A DNA stretch of 64,000 nucleotides from Oasisia sp. SBJ-2009 (taxonomy: Eukaryota; Annelida; Polychaeta; Sabellida; Siboglinidae): contig OZ024861.1 in NCBI GenBank assembly GCA_964017155.1, positions 12,948,912 through 13,012,911 of the forward strand, read 5' to 3'. The stretch's first letter is position 1; each line of letters begins with the position of its first letter. The position numbers were made by a program, and so were the translations under genes. A model generated the notes under the pieces. The model made no database searches and had not been told where the DNA came from. It saw nothing but the letters and a program-made list of their open reading frames with translations. Shown here piece by piece: positions 16,983-64,000 of this stretch.

Positions 16983-17576
16983 TAACTGAATACGTAAAGT
17001 CAGGTATCAAGGTCGGGTCAAACTTTGACTACCTTTATCCCTGGACAGAAAGGTCAGATTTGATCAAGATTTTGGTTGATAGCATGGACTCACGAACATA
17101 AACCATCACACCAAGTTTCATCAGAATCGAAGACGGTGATGTTAATCCATGACTGATATTGTACAAAATGCTCCTCACGTTGAGGTAGAATACTAAATTA
17201 AAAACAACAGTGGGATAAATCACAATTAAACAATGTACACAAAAGAGCGTTTGTTTTCCAAACGCGATATGCGCCATGATTAAGTAGGTTTTTTTAGTCA
17301 AAACATGAGTCAGTCGCATTTGTGTATTGTAGGATATGCCCTTAAATCTTTGGGAGCCATGAAAGGCTATCCTTCCCGATGACAATGCCTACATGACTAT
17401 TTATATGCGTCAAATCATATGGTCAATGACCCTCCATTATTTAGCTTATACTCTTCCTTTCAAGGTGTCAGAAGGAACACGCGTGCAGCACAAATCAAAA
17501 TCTTTCGGGAATACACAATTGCAATAGAGTGCTTTCAGGCCGGGCATGAGGTGTCAGTACACTCTATTGAGACTAG

Positions 17577-18034
17577 AAGATCGAGGATTGGCGCAAGGCA
17601 TTTGACAGCCGTTCATTGTATGTCGCCGCCATTCTCATGGACTTGACAAAGGCCTTTGATTGCCTCCCTCACTGACAAAGGCCTTCGATTGTTTCCCTCA
17701 CTGACAAAGGCCTTTGATTGCCTCCCTCACTGACAAAGGCCTTTGATTGTCTCCCTCACTGACAAAGGCCTTTGATTGTCTCCCTCACTGACAAAGGCCT
17801 TTGATTGCCTCCCTCACTGACAAAGGCCTTTGATTGTCTCCCCCACTGACAAAGGCCTTTGATTGTCTCCCTCACTGACAAATGCCTTTGATTGCCTCCC
17901 TCACAGCCTGTTCTTAGGTAAACTCAGTGCTTATGGCCTTTCTGGTAAATCATGCAGTTTAGTTAGTAATTATCTCACCAACATGAAACAGCGAATGAAA
18001 CTAGGACCTCACTACAGTGATTGGGCTGACATCG
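17577..18034 (+). pseudogene. LINE reverse-transcriptase fragment split by its own minisatellite
   Basis: The upstream part reads KIEDWRKAFDSRSLYVAA then ILMDLTKAFDCLPH, the finger region and catalytic motif A of a non-LTR reverse transcriptase. At the codons for this motif the DNA enters a 29-bp tandem array (17,643-17,910). It leaves the array in the same motif and continues AFDCLPHSLFLGKLSAYGLS, then CSLVSNYLTNMKQRMKLG and SDWADI. The insertless protein would be continuous, so the array is an internal amplification. The unit length is not a multiple of three, so the open frame is destroyed. No other LINE parts are attached. Confidence 0.85.
17643..17910 (+). repeat. 29-bp minisatellite derived from RT motif A codons
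   Basis: There are nine copies of a unit containing tgacaaaggcctttgattg followed by a tctccctcac-type end. Position 10 of the tail alternates between gcc and gtc, which marks unit variants. Confidence 0.95.
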
Positions 18035-18152
18035 CACGCATGGAAACGCATGCCCGCATGCGATGTAAATAATGTTACATTCATCCAATCAACTAGAACA
18101 CATTTTGACATTAATGCAAATCAATGTATAAGTAGTTATTCTTGTAATATTA

Positions 18153-18655
18153 TTTTGAGATTACTGGCTAGTACATCCATGATGTTTTCTTGGTAGCTGG
18201 AAATGTGTCCATGTTGGGCAGGCGTCATCGCGATTAACTACCGCAAGTATTGATCGTACACTTCTGTTTTGTACAACGGGTGACATATTCAAACGGGTCA
18301 ACCATGACAACCTGCAAATAAATTATACAACATATCACCAGTGACACTCAAACAGGTCGTCCACTTCTTCTACAAATGAGTGACATTAAGTGTCACTAAT
18401 GACACTTTCAAACTGGTCGTCCACCACCATCTGCAAGAGAGTGACACAATATGTGTCACAAGTAACATTTTCAATCTGATTATCCATCGCCACCTGCACG
18501 TGCATGAGTGAAGCAACGTGTCACTGGTGACACTTTACACTAGTCGCACACCTCCATCTGCAAACGAATGATACAATGCGTTATTAGTGACACTTTCAAA
18601 ATAGTTGTCCACCACCATCTGCAAGTGAATGATACAGTGTATAACTATTGGGTCC
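18153..18655 (+). repeat. Dispersed repeat, copy 2
   Basis: Homologous to 9237-9690 in the same orientation, with about one additional internal unit. The internal units are again built on gtgacactttcaaactggtc. Confidence 0.85.
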
Positions 18656-18664
18656 GTGTATAGA

Positions 18665-18875
18665 CCGTTTTTTCCTTTTTCGTTTTCAAATTTGCGAACG
18701 AAAAACGGATAACGAATTCGTTTTTCGTTTTCAAACTTGCGACGAAAAACTAATTTTTTTTTCGTTTTTCGTTTTTAAATTTGCGAACGAAAAACGAATT
18801 AGTTTTTCATTTTCATAAGTGAAGTAAGAAAAACTAAAAAGCAAAAACAAATTAGTTTTTGCATTTAGGAATACT
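18665..18875. repeat. Foldback-rich tttttcg / cgaaaaa repeat
   Basis: Several tandem modules contain ttttcaaatttgcgaac followed by gaaaaacg. The modules are self-complementary, so they can form repeated hairpins. It directly abuts dispersed repeat copy 2. Confidence 0.75.
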
Positions 18876-19197
18876 TCGGTTACACTGTCACTTCGGGTAA
18901 CCGGTAAAGGTTGGTAGTTTCGGCGGGATACTTCGCACTGGCAGCGTTTTGAAAACAAACTCGCAGAAATTGCGTCGGCGAAGTGGTATATCTAAGTACC
19001 TATAGGTGATAATATTGGTCGTTTCGGCGCTGCTTTTTATGTTTCGACAATTTAGTAAACTATACTCAACCTTCTATGATAAACTACTGTAACAGATCTG
19101 TTTATAGATAGATAAATCGATAGATCGGTAGATGGATAAATAGAGAGTAGCTGTATTTATTTTGTAACTGCAACTATGTGATGCAGTAGTTATTTAA

Positions 19198-19867
19198 AGT
19201 TGCATTCTGACTTCCGCCATGTTTAAAATAAAAATGTCCAGTAAGCCAGCATTCCCCATACACTATATATTGTTTTCCTCAACTACCTATCAACTTATTT
19301 TCACATAATATGCCACTTTAAGATAAAAAGCAGCAAGTAAAACACGAAAACAATTCCTGGTCGGACCCACCAGTTAGAATTCTCTGATTGGTTTAGACCT
19401 CTAAAAGGCGGACCACAATTGGCAGACCGCACGGAAACGGCATACCACATTCACAAAGATGCCACCGCTCGATACGCTCCATATTTACGGCATGCCCAGT
19501 TGCCCACATACACACTATCGCTGGCTACGCGCCTGTACGGTCAATGGCTAATTGAGCATGATTTTAATAACTAGGGTATTGTTGCCTAGTGGCGCCTCTA
19601 GCGACTAACGTGGATATGTGGAACCGCCTTTTAGTTTGCCCCATCGTTTACTTACGTTGACCGGAGAGTTCCGATGGTAAAAATAGATCGACTTTTTGGA
19701 AACTCCAGACCCGTTGTTTGTTGCAAACTTATATTTGATTAAATAACATATAAATCCACAAAGTGAGACATGTGGTAGGAAGTATACTAATAAGCAAATA
19801 TCGGTCATGGTGTACATTGACTTTTCTAAAATGCGTTAAAAAGGGGAAATTATGTCAGAATGCAACT
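19198..19867. mobile_element. TTAA-flanked MITE, copy 1
   Basis: The terminal inverted repeats begin agttgcattctgac (left) and end gtcagaatgcaact (right), and both ends are flanked by TTAA. The element is 670 bp and has no transposase. TTAA duplication is characteristic of piggyBac-like elements, although the termini do not show the usual CCC start. Confidence 0.85.
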
Positions 19868-20339
19868 TTAAATTTTGTTTGTAAAATATTTGACTTCGGT
19901 GGCCCCTATTATGACTAATAAATAGTCGTTATCTTAGGGGGCCACTTTGGTTTTAAAATTAGCTATTTTTATATAATTATTGAATTCCATTGACCATTAC
20001 GGATAGCCGAATTGTATTTAGGAGCATGTATGTTCTTGAGTATTTATTATTAACATTTGCTACTTTACACATATTGTAAGTAGAGGATATGGGGTCAAAT
20101 ATAATACATTTATGGCTGAATGTGTTGCTAGAGTTAGCGTTAATTCATTGTTATTTTGCATATGTTGTAATTTACAACAGTTGAAGTATGTTTGCATCCG
20201 TGAGTAATATGCTACTTTATATAATGTATCAGTCTTTTTTTAAACTATGAATGGTCATGTTTTGATTAAACAAATATAGGTATTGTTTATTGTGTGAGGC
20301 AGACTATTTTAAATACTCTTGTTTAAAAATGTATATTAA

Positions 20340-21350
20340 AGTTGCATTCTGACTTCCGCCATGTTTAAAATAAAATGTTCCAGTAAACCAGCATTCTCCA
20401 TACACTATCTATCAACTTATGTTCACATAATATGCCATTTTAAGATAAAAAGGAGCAAAAGACGAAAAAAATTCCTGGTGAACCTCACCAGTTAAAATTC
20501 ACTGATTGGATTAGACCTCGAAGAAGGGAATTCCAGTGAAAAGCGCTGTCAGGAAACCACACCAGGGCCACACTAAAAGGCGGATCACAATTGGCAGACC
20601 GCACGGAAACGACATACCACATTCACAAAGATGCCACCGCTCGATACGCTCCATATTTACGGCATGTCCAGTTGCCCACATACAAACTATCGCTGGCTAC
20701 GCGCCTGTACGGTCAATGGCTAATTGAGGATGATTTAAATAACTAGGGTATTGTTGCCTAGTGGCGCCTCTAGCGACTAACGTGGATATGTGGAACCGCC
20801 TTTTAGTTTGCCCCATCGTTTACTTACGTTGACCGGAGAGTTCCGATGGTAAAAATAGATCGACTTTTGGGAAACTCCAGAGCCGTTGTTTGTTGCAAAC
20901 TTATATTTGATCAAATAACGTATAAATTCCTTGGCAAAAAATTCTATAGAAAACTATATATTTCTATAGTATTCTGTAGAAATTCTATAGAAAACTATAG
21001 ATTTTCTATAGAATTCTAAAGAATGTTGCAGTGTTCTATAGAATTCTAAAGAATTTTCTATAGATTTTGTGTAGCCTAAAGTTTTCTATATAATTTTATA
21101 GATTTTTCTATAGTTTTCTAAAGAATTCTATAGATTTTTCTATAGAAAACTATTGGCGAAAATCTTATAGAAAACTATAAGCAAAAATCCTATAGAATAT
21201 TCTATAGAAAATTTAAAGTTTTTTTTTGCCAAGGGAAACCACAAAGTCAGACATGTGGTAGGAAGTATACTAATAAGCAAATATCGGTCATGGTGTACAT
21301 TGACTTTTCTAAAATACGTTAAAAAGGGGAAATTATGTCAGAATGCAACT
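20340..21350. mobile_element. TTAA-flanked MITE, copy 2
   Basis: It has the same termini and TTAA flanks as copy 1, lies 470 bp from it in the same orientation, and is 1011 bp long. It is longer because it retains about 55 bp absent from copy 1 near 20,520 and carries a nested insertion at 20,929-21,234. Confidence 0.88.
20929..21234. mobile_element. Nested MITE of ttctatagaa palindromes
   Basis: A 306-bp insertion within the TTAA MITE copy 2; copy 1 gives the empty site (tataaatccacaaag). The ends are inverted, ccttggcaaaaaa and its complement. The interior is a degenerate array of palindromic ttctatagaa / aaactatag modules. The target-site duplication could not be fixed. Confidence 0.8.
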
Positions 21351-21875
21351 TTAAGTCCTGAATGTATGTATTCTGCTGTATGCTGGTGAGAAATGATTAT
21401 GCATATTTCTGGTTTGTGTTATTTGCCAATTTTTTATATAAAAAAATAATTCTATGTGGGAGATATATTTATATGAAGATATTATTCTTACAAGTTTTCT
21501 TTGCAATTTCAATTACATTTGTGTCCTTGCAACTGCACAAATATTCCTGTCAAGAACACAAAGTCAAGAACTATCGAAAAATGCAAACAACTATTGTAAA
21601 CAGACATTGCAATGTTTCCGAGCCCAGCCACCAGGTTAATATATAAAATTGCATTGTTCTTGAAAATCCACGACGCGAGCAATACTATGACATCACAAAA
21701 CGTTCAAATAAGCGCAGATCATGTTCGTGACGACATACGTTTAAATATACGTAAAGGTACGCATTATGAACCGGCTCTATAATAACTGGCAAAACTCTTT
21801 TAACAATATGTCGTTGTTATGCCTCCGTTGTGTGAGTGTATGTCTACTCTTTCCAACTACCGGATGTCGTGCAGG

Positions 21876-21877
<2 letters not shown>

Positions 21878-21974
<97 letters not shown>

Positions 21975-21995
21975 TATAATATATATTATATATAT
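21878..21995. repeat. (TA)n microsatellite
   Basis: A simple TA run with a few aa/tt interruptions at its 3' end. Confidence 0.95.
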
Positions 21996-22464
21996 ATATG
22001 ACTGAAAATTATCTGTATTGTAAATACAATACGTTTTTTGTGTTTATGTTCCCGAACTAAAATTGTTTCGTAATTGCTAAAATACATGAATAAGGAAAAT
22101 AAGCGTAAGTTACATTGTAAAATGTACTTAGACATGTAATTATTACTTTACTGTATTACTTTACTGTATGTACATGACATTATGTAACAATAAAGCTATT
22201 ATTATTGTAATGCCAAATGATTTAGAGTTGTAGTGATTTTGTCTATTGCCGTGAGCAGTGCAAGGATCGTAACGTGAAATGGGACCTGTTAATGGTTATC
22301 TCCGACACTATATGCCTTCCCATTAGTCTATCTATTCAGAGTTCAAACTTGGACGAACGTCGCGTTATGGCCAGTGCATGCATCCTGACTTAAGTGCTTG
22401 TTAGACGCCTTTGTATACAATGAACATTGTTTGTCCAATGGCAAACGATAATGGCGCCGTAACA

Positions 22465-23041
22465 CGGCCATTTTCAATCGCCTTGTTTCAGTCTTCCTAT
22501 ATCAGTCTCCCTATATCAGTCTTCCTTTTTTCAGTCGGCGTGTTTCAGTCGGCCAGTTTCAGTCGCCCTCTTTCAGTCTTCCTATATCAGGCTCCCTATA
22601 TCAGTCTTCCTATATCAGTCTCTCTGTTTCAATCGGCCTGTTTCGGTCGCTCTGTTTCAGTCAGAAGACTGAAACAGGCACACTGAATCACGTCGACCGA
22701 TTCGGGCCGACTGATACAAGAAGACTTAAACAGGAAGACTGATACAGGGAGCCTCATGTAGGAAGTCTCATAGAGGAAGTGTGAAACAGGGCGACAGAAA
22801 CATGCCGACTGAAACAGACGGACTGAAATAGGAAGACTGATATAAGAAGAATGAAACAGGGCGACTGAAAAAGGAAGACTGATATAGGAAGACTGAAAAA
22901 GGCAGACTGAAAAAGGCCGACTAAAACATGAAGACTGATATAGGAAGACTGATATAGGAAGATTGAGACAGGCCGACTGAAACAGTAATACTGATACAGG
23001 AAGACTGAAACAGGAAGACTGAAACAGGCCGATTAAAACAT
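22465..23041. repeat. Orientation-switching 15-bp array
   Basis: Units of about 15 bp (type ctatatcagtcttcc, variants gtttcagtcggcc) run in one direction up to 22,662. After a 4-bp spacer the same unit continues in reverse complement (ggaagactgatatag) to about 23,041. The switch point ctgtttcagtc-agaa-gactgaaacag (22,652-22,677) is a perfect hairpin. The whole block forms a long imperfect inverted repeat. Confidence 0.9.
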
Positions 23042-23049
23042 TACCGGAA

Positions 23050-26000
23050 CTAAATTAATATTCGGTGGACTTAGTCAGAGCTTCAGCGCCACTTCGCTGT
23101 CGGTTATCATAATGATGTGAAGACAAACAAAGAACGTAGTAACACATATTAAAAACACAGAGCGGCACTTATTGTATGTATTCTATTTATTTGTACATAC
23201 ATCGCCAAGAATGGCTTCTCTAGCTGTACGGCATGGTGTGGTAACATACAAAGTCAACTGGTACAAGACATCGGTCTACGTGTATCGACAACAGTATCAA
23301 GGTATATGTAGTGATTGACTGTCCGACTAATACGAACATCTGACGCTGCTGAAATACAGACATGCCACACGTCTTGTTTGAGATCCGTACGTTTGGCCGA
23401 ATTACGTTTTTCATTCGATAACTAGCTGATGTCCTTCTATTCAAATCGAGTCGCCGTCTACCAGGATATAAACAAAATCGGTTGAGCTTTGTCGGAAATC
23501 AGCCCGGCATCGAATGTTTTTTGTCGTCAACAGCTTACGCTTGTCATTTTAGTTTACAGTAAGCTTGTCATTTTAGTTTACACCGTTGTGCGACAAATAA
23601 AAGAGAGGGTGTATTTTACTACTAGTTTTTGAAGAAAATCTGTATACAAACGTAGGACACATTCATATTGGTTACGATGTGGCATGCCTGGAAATGTTAA
23701 ATTCTTATACAGCTAACTCCAGCGGTGCCCAGATTCACTTGCACGACACACTACACCAGTCAAGTGTACGATGGCGATTCCGCAACCACGTGACTAGTAA
23801 TGACAATCAGCACACGACACTGTGTAACCTGCAGGTATGACGACAAGAAATATTATCAATTACCCCGTCAATGGTCACGAGATGCTACCCTCAAGATGCC
23901 CGGGCAAGCTTCATTAGTGCTGACTGTCTGTGCCTGCCAAGATACAGCCACCATTTACGCCAGTTTAAGCGTTTCTGCTTTCTCGACTATTCATCGAAGA
24001 CGAGATTGGTATTGCAAAAGGTTCATGAGTTACGTGTATGTCTAACAAACCAGACGTTAGAGGCATTCAGCTTTTCTTGGGCAAAAACTGGGACACCCAT
24101 AGAACAGATTTGTTGTCACGACTATCTACTGTGGCGATATATTATACATACAATGTCTCTATATACAATACGCAATATTGCGAGACCGTGGCATGCAAGT
24201 CTCCATTGCACTACGAGTCGCTGAGATCGGTGATCTCGAAACTACGAGGAGACGACGTGAATATACGAGAAGATGCGTTACAGTGAAGTATTCGTGTGAT
24301 AACATGCTGGCATGCGTGTGGCTTTAAGTGATCAGTCGCAACACAACAATATAAGGTGCAGACAAACAGTCGAAGAGACAACGATCTCGCCGACACACGA
24401 ATAATACCCGATATCCCACGCATCCTTTGCACGCACCACCTGTCAAACGACTGGCGAACATTCTTAATCTACTGTTGCCCGTTGTGCGTTGAGCACTACG
24501 CGGGTCTTCTTGGACTACACGATCAATCGCCGCCCTCTTACGGGTCGTTTTAAATGGCGATCAACTACAAAGACGCCATCGCCGGAAAGCGACCTGCTTA
24601 CGGCAGTTTTACAAAGGATTCACCACGTGTTCCTCGACGATCACGCGACTGTACAAATCGGAACCTGCCGGCCGACCACGAGTTAGTGCGCGCTACAAGA
24701 GACGTCTGTAAACGTCGGTGTACATTAACTGACAAGAACTGTTCTGATTAGCAATAGTTTGATTCGATAACGGCTTGCATATGTAACATATTATATACGA
24801 CGGCCTGCAAGCGACTGGCGTTGACAAACACACAACAAACGTTACGCTGACACATCGTCACAAAACCGATACATCATCCTTTCCCGCATACATACAACGA
24901 TCCCGATTTGTTTCTTTGGCAGACTTCCACACTGTGTCTACAAGCATGCTCACAACTACAGCGTAGGTAGTTATACCACCGACGGTCCGGTCACATCCTA
25001 TTCAAAACCTTAACACGTCATCAGTCCAGCATGTCGTGCTGGACAGTTGTCGCCAAGTAGCAGTTTTCAAAAAAACGCACAAAAGCATCAGTAATCTCAT
25101 ATATGGTACAATCGTACAATACCTTTGTCAGACTGCCTTCACGTTTACATTTCATATGCCACGGCATATCATTCATATACGACGATAACCGCATTTACAA
25201 GTTTTAGAAACACATACACACGAGTTACCAAAACGCAACACAGTCACAACAAATGCCTGTAAAGCTTCAGTTAATCGTTGGCTTTTATCAAATGGCACCA
25301 GCTTCAACTTTTGGCCACTCTTTATTATTCCTCATACTGGACATTGTAACCGTTAAACATTGCTTGCCAAGAGTACTAGTTATCACAAAAACACATTTCT
25401 TCATAAAATACCTGCTTCTCACTCGACAACCAGCAGATAAATTATAACTTTTTTAGAGTTATAAACCATTGTAAAGAATGACTGCCAAGGAAACCAGTTA
25501 TCACAAACACATTTCGTCATATGCTGTTCATTAGAAAGACATTGTCCCCCGAAATTACTCTTCATGGCATCAAATGCAACAACGCGATAGTTGAACACTG
25601 CTAACCGGAGTGACTAGCAAGTGAGATATTGGCGATTTCCTGCAGATGCCTGTAAAGTAGGACCTGGGGAAGGGGATGAAGGCGTGACACCACATTTAGA
25701 ACACGTGACTACAACACAGAGGACACGAGACTGCACAATCAGTACTTACACATCGACTACTTTATAGTGTACTGTTCAACAACCCGTGATTCAAACACCG
25801 GCTGAACAACTGCCCAAGTCATTGCAATAATTAGTAGCATAGTGATTTAGCAACTTATGTAAGCGTTCCCAACGTGTTAGCTCAGACAAGAGTACTTTCT
25901 ATTACCACCAAACAATGGATTACATCATTTTGATTTTCAACTTGTTCTGGACACAGACATGGAAAGCAGGTAAACAAGCCACACATCAAAACAACTTGCC

Positions 26001-26780
26001 AATATTGAATTATGATATGTCCAACATCTACACAGTCGCTTTACTGTTGGTGGAATCAATTCTAGCAAAAACCTACACGCCCACTTCTGCCTGGAAACAT
26101 GGCTAACAACGGCAAGAAAAAGCAGTATGTCGTAAAGGGTCGACACAAGTGTCGCAATGGTGTGAAGGGCATATGTGCAGAGGGAGGGTGGGCAGTGTGG
26201 TAGGAAGGGAGGACAGGGTGGAGGGAGGGGTGGAGAGGAGAGGGGAACAGCTAGTGTAGTATTCAACTGGAATGTCTGTCTTAAGTGCTAAATATAACTC
26301 GAGCTGATGGCCAGACGTTACGTAACTTAACTCACGCCGCTAGCTCTTCACCATGCGAATAAATACAGACTGTGAAGAGAGACGGGTCGACCTTCCTTCC
26401 TTCCTTCCGTCTCCGTCATGGCCACCGTCTCTTCTTCGCATTCACGCATACAAACACACCTACAGCCTAGCTACACGATTCACGGGTGTCTTCTTCTATG
26501 TCGTACATCTGTAACCCTAACGTCTACACTGTGGCACCTCGTGCTACCAACCACTACTGTCGCTCAACTAGGAACCGAGGGTTGTATGGCCCTCTTTGGA
26601 TCCCCAGAATGCGCTGTGTGACTGTCACATTGGAGTCAGTGAAGTCCTTCAATTCAAGTGGGATACACTACACGCCATCCCGGGTGTCTTCACACGCTGC
26701 GGTGGCTGCGTCGTCAGCGTTGAACCGACCGACGGGCGCTTCTGTTTGCTAAATGCGTTCTGTACAATATCTACTCGTGG
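23050..26780. other. Intergenic region between PICALM 3' end and AS3MT side
   Basis: No convincing gene. A 22-bp direct duplication (gcttgtcattttagtttaca) occurs near 23,545-23,582. The segment 24,200-24,760 is visibly richer in G+C and CpG than its surroundings but holds only short open frames I do not recognise. A ccttccttccttcc run lies near 26,395. Confidence 0.5.
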
Positions 26781-26782
26781 CA

Positions 26783-26788
26783 TTTATT
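26783..26788 (-). terminator. PICALM: Candidate polyadenylation signal of PICALM
   Basis: AATAAA on the minus strand (complement tttatt in ggcatttattatattacag), 160 bp after the stop codon. Its position is plausible, but transcript ends were not available. Confidence 0.45.
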
Positions 26789-26947
26789 ATATTACAGATA
26801 TAGCTTATGTACAAGTGTTCAGCTCACGTGGAGATGACGGTAATTGTTTCCTCGACTATAGTTCTCTCATATACAGCTATACGTCCTGACACGGCGTCAC
26901 TTCCTGATACCTCCACCTGTAACTGGGGTTGGTGGCCTGTGTACATC

Positions 26948-62540
<35,593 letters not shown>

Positions 62541-62544
62541 CTAC

Positions 62545-62955
62545 ACAGTCAGCCAGTCTCATTCCGTGAACGTGCATCACAACAAAATGGGAACTTGGCA
62601 AATTAATGCAGTACATATTTATTTCTGGTAAACTCATTAAACTGCCTCGTAGTAATAACCATACAAATTCACAAGTTCAAAAGGTAGACATAGAAATGTT
62701 TATGAAGAGATAAAAATGATACATGTAACATTATTTTAAATATGATTTTAAGACATTCTACAAACCTTTGCTGTAGCAACTGGATGTTTAGAAATGTTGC
62801 AACTTTTAAAATATTGTATTATACATTGTTATCATAGCAAATACCAGATAATACGTACACTGTTGGCTGCCAAACCAAATTGTCTAATTTCTAAGACATG
62901 AAACGACACTATTCATTGCTTGTCATGCATATATTTTGTAGGCATATGTGGTGGC
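62545..62955. other. PICALM intron upstream of w1
   Basis: Unique AT-rich sequence. No exon of the N-terminal ANTH half is visible here or further right. Confidence 0.6.
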
Positions 62956-62958
62956 TTT

Positions 62959-64000
62959 AAAGGGATACTCCAGTCAGTGAGAAGTTCACAGTATTAACTT
63001 ACATATATATATATATATATGTGACGTGTTCTAACGAAATGGGTCGTTTGTCAAAAAAAATAAAAATTGAGTTAGTCACACCATTGGAAAGAATATGTAT
63101 TAATCTTTCCAACGGTGTAAAAATTACGGGCATATCTCACACACAGCCAAAGTTATTGGGTAGGGTAGAAAGTTTCAAACGGAGAAAAACGCATTTGAAT
63201 ATCGAGGTCAAGTAAGCACACGGTCGAGTACATTGTCGATCTAAAATCGGCCGTTTTGCTCCTATTACTCCTTTTCATGCATTCAAAATAAACTCCCAAG
63301 GCATGTTCGCCGTCGAGGATATATCATGCTAACTGTGTACTGACATTATTACAACATAATCCGAGTATTTAGCAATGTTTTGTAGCAGCGACCCGATTGG
63401 ATTGCACGTTGTTTACGGCTAGCGAGAGCGCACTGCGCCTGCGCGAACAGCTCTAAGCCAATCAGGGGCCCGTTGTCAGATCCATCGCGGTGACTAGTGA
63501 TATTCATTCATAGATAGGCCTCTCCATTATGGGCTGCTATTGGCTTACACTGACGTCATTGATAATTTCTACTACAAGAATCCGAAAGAGGGCACCATGG
63601 GCTTTCTTGTGGTACCAAATAAGTCCGCCATGCGTTGAGGGGAACCCAAAGAATGCGACATAACTAGTGCGATTTATCGGTTCTGTTTTACGAAATTCAA
63701 GTGTGAAATGTTACGTAGTGTGTCTAAAAAGGCTATAAAATGTACTAACTAATAATATAAACGAGAAATAAGCATTGCCAATTGACAAAAAAGATACCAA
63801 AGTATACTTTGGCGACGAAAACTGAAAATCGTCGAAAATCATCGTTGCATGTTTATGCGGTGTTTTCTCGAAATCAAGTTCGCTGACATACGACTCATTT
63901 CGTTAGAACACGTCTCATATGTATATATATTATATTCGTTGTGCTAGTAATTGTGCACAAATATCATTAATAAACAATTAGTTATAGTTTAATGGTATCA
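62959..64000 (+). repeat. Dispersed repeat family, interrupted copy
   Basis: aaagggatactccagtcagt (62,959) and the 3' part ending agtttaatggtatca (64,000) match the uninterrupted copy at 4450-4577. The two parts are separated by the insertion at 63,020-63,917. The repeat continues beyond the window. Confidence 0.88.
63020..63917. mobile_element. 0.9-kb TA-flanked non-autonomous DNA transposon
   Basis: The terminal inverted repeats of about 27 bp share gacgtgttctaacgaaatg (left from 63,023; complement at right), with TA on both sides. It is inserted into the dispersed repeat, whose copy at 4450 shows the empty site (ttacatattatgtatac). Inside there is no transposase, but there are two CCAAT-type boxes (agccaatcag; ctattggctt), a CRE-like tgacgtcat and an NRF1-like tgcgcctgcgcgaa. 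Confidence 0.85.

Overview
This is a eukaryotic, metazoan window: introns with canonical GT/AG borders, long microsatellites (TA, GT, GTGC), SINE/LINE/MITE debris and two intron-rich genes, both on the minus strand. The sequence looks like a repeat-rich marine invertebrate genome, most likely lophotrochozoan (for example a mollusc). That placement is an inference from gene content and repeat style, not from a marker gene.

Layout. Positions 1-10,700 hold no gene I can support. They contain a 104-bp perfect palindrome, a 9-bp satellite, LINE remnants, a tRNA-derived SINE and a 2-kb foldback structure. Positions 10,719-16,253 (minus) are an arsenite methyltransferase gene (AS3MT) in seven exons. 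Positions 16,400-26,780 are intergenic: a LINE reverse-transcriptase fragment whose catalytic-motif codons have turned into a 29-bp minisatellite, two TTAA-flanked MITEs (one with another MITE nested in it) and a 15-bp array that flips orientation at a central palindrome. From 26,948 to at least 62,540 (minus, 5' end outside the window) lies a PICALM/AP180-type clathrin-assembly gene. I traced 18 coding segments joined in one consistent frame, one additional mutually exclusive exon and one tentative extra exon. Positions 62,959-64,000 hold a dispersed repeat interrupted by a TA-flanked element of about 0.9 kb.

How the genes work. AS3MT methylates trivalent arsenic using S-adenosylmethionine. 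The PICALM-like protein has the second half of an ANTH domain (phosphoinositide/SNARE-binding), followed by a long unstructured tail with NPF, DLF/DPF and clathrin-box-like motifs for EH-domain proteins, AP-2 and clathrin. Nothing suggests a functional link between the two genes.

Most interesting points. (1) In the PICALM gene, four exon-intron junctions have themselves been tandemly amplified: acceptors copied about 15, 3 and 3 times, and a donor about 17 times. The minisatellites are arrays of decoy splice sites. (2) Two 107-nt exons encode alternative versions of the same ANTH segment and must be mutually exclusive by reading frame. (3) Eight consecutive tail exons all have phase 1-1, a cassette string that can be spliced in any combination. 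(4) In AS3MT the cysteine normally found in the W-G-E-C motif is displaced by two residues.
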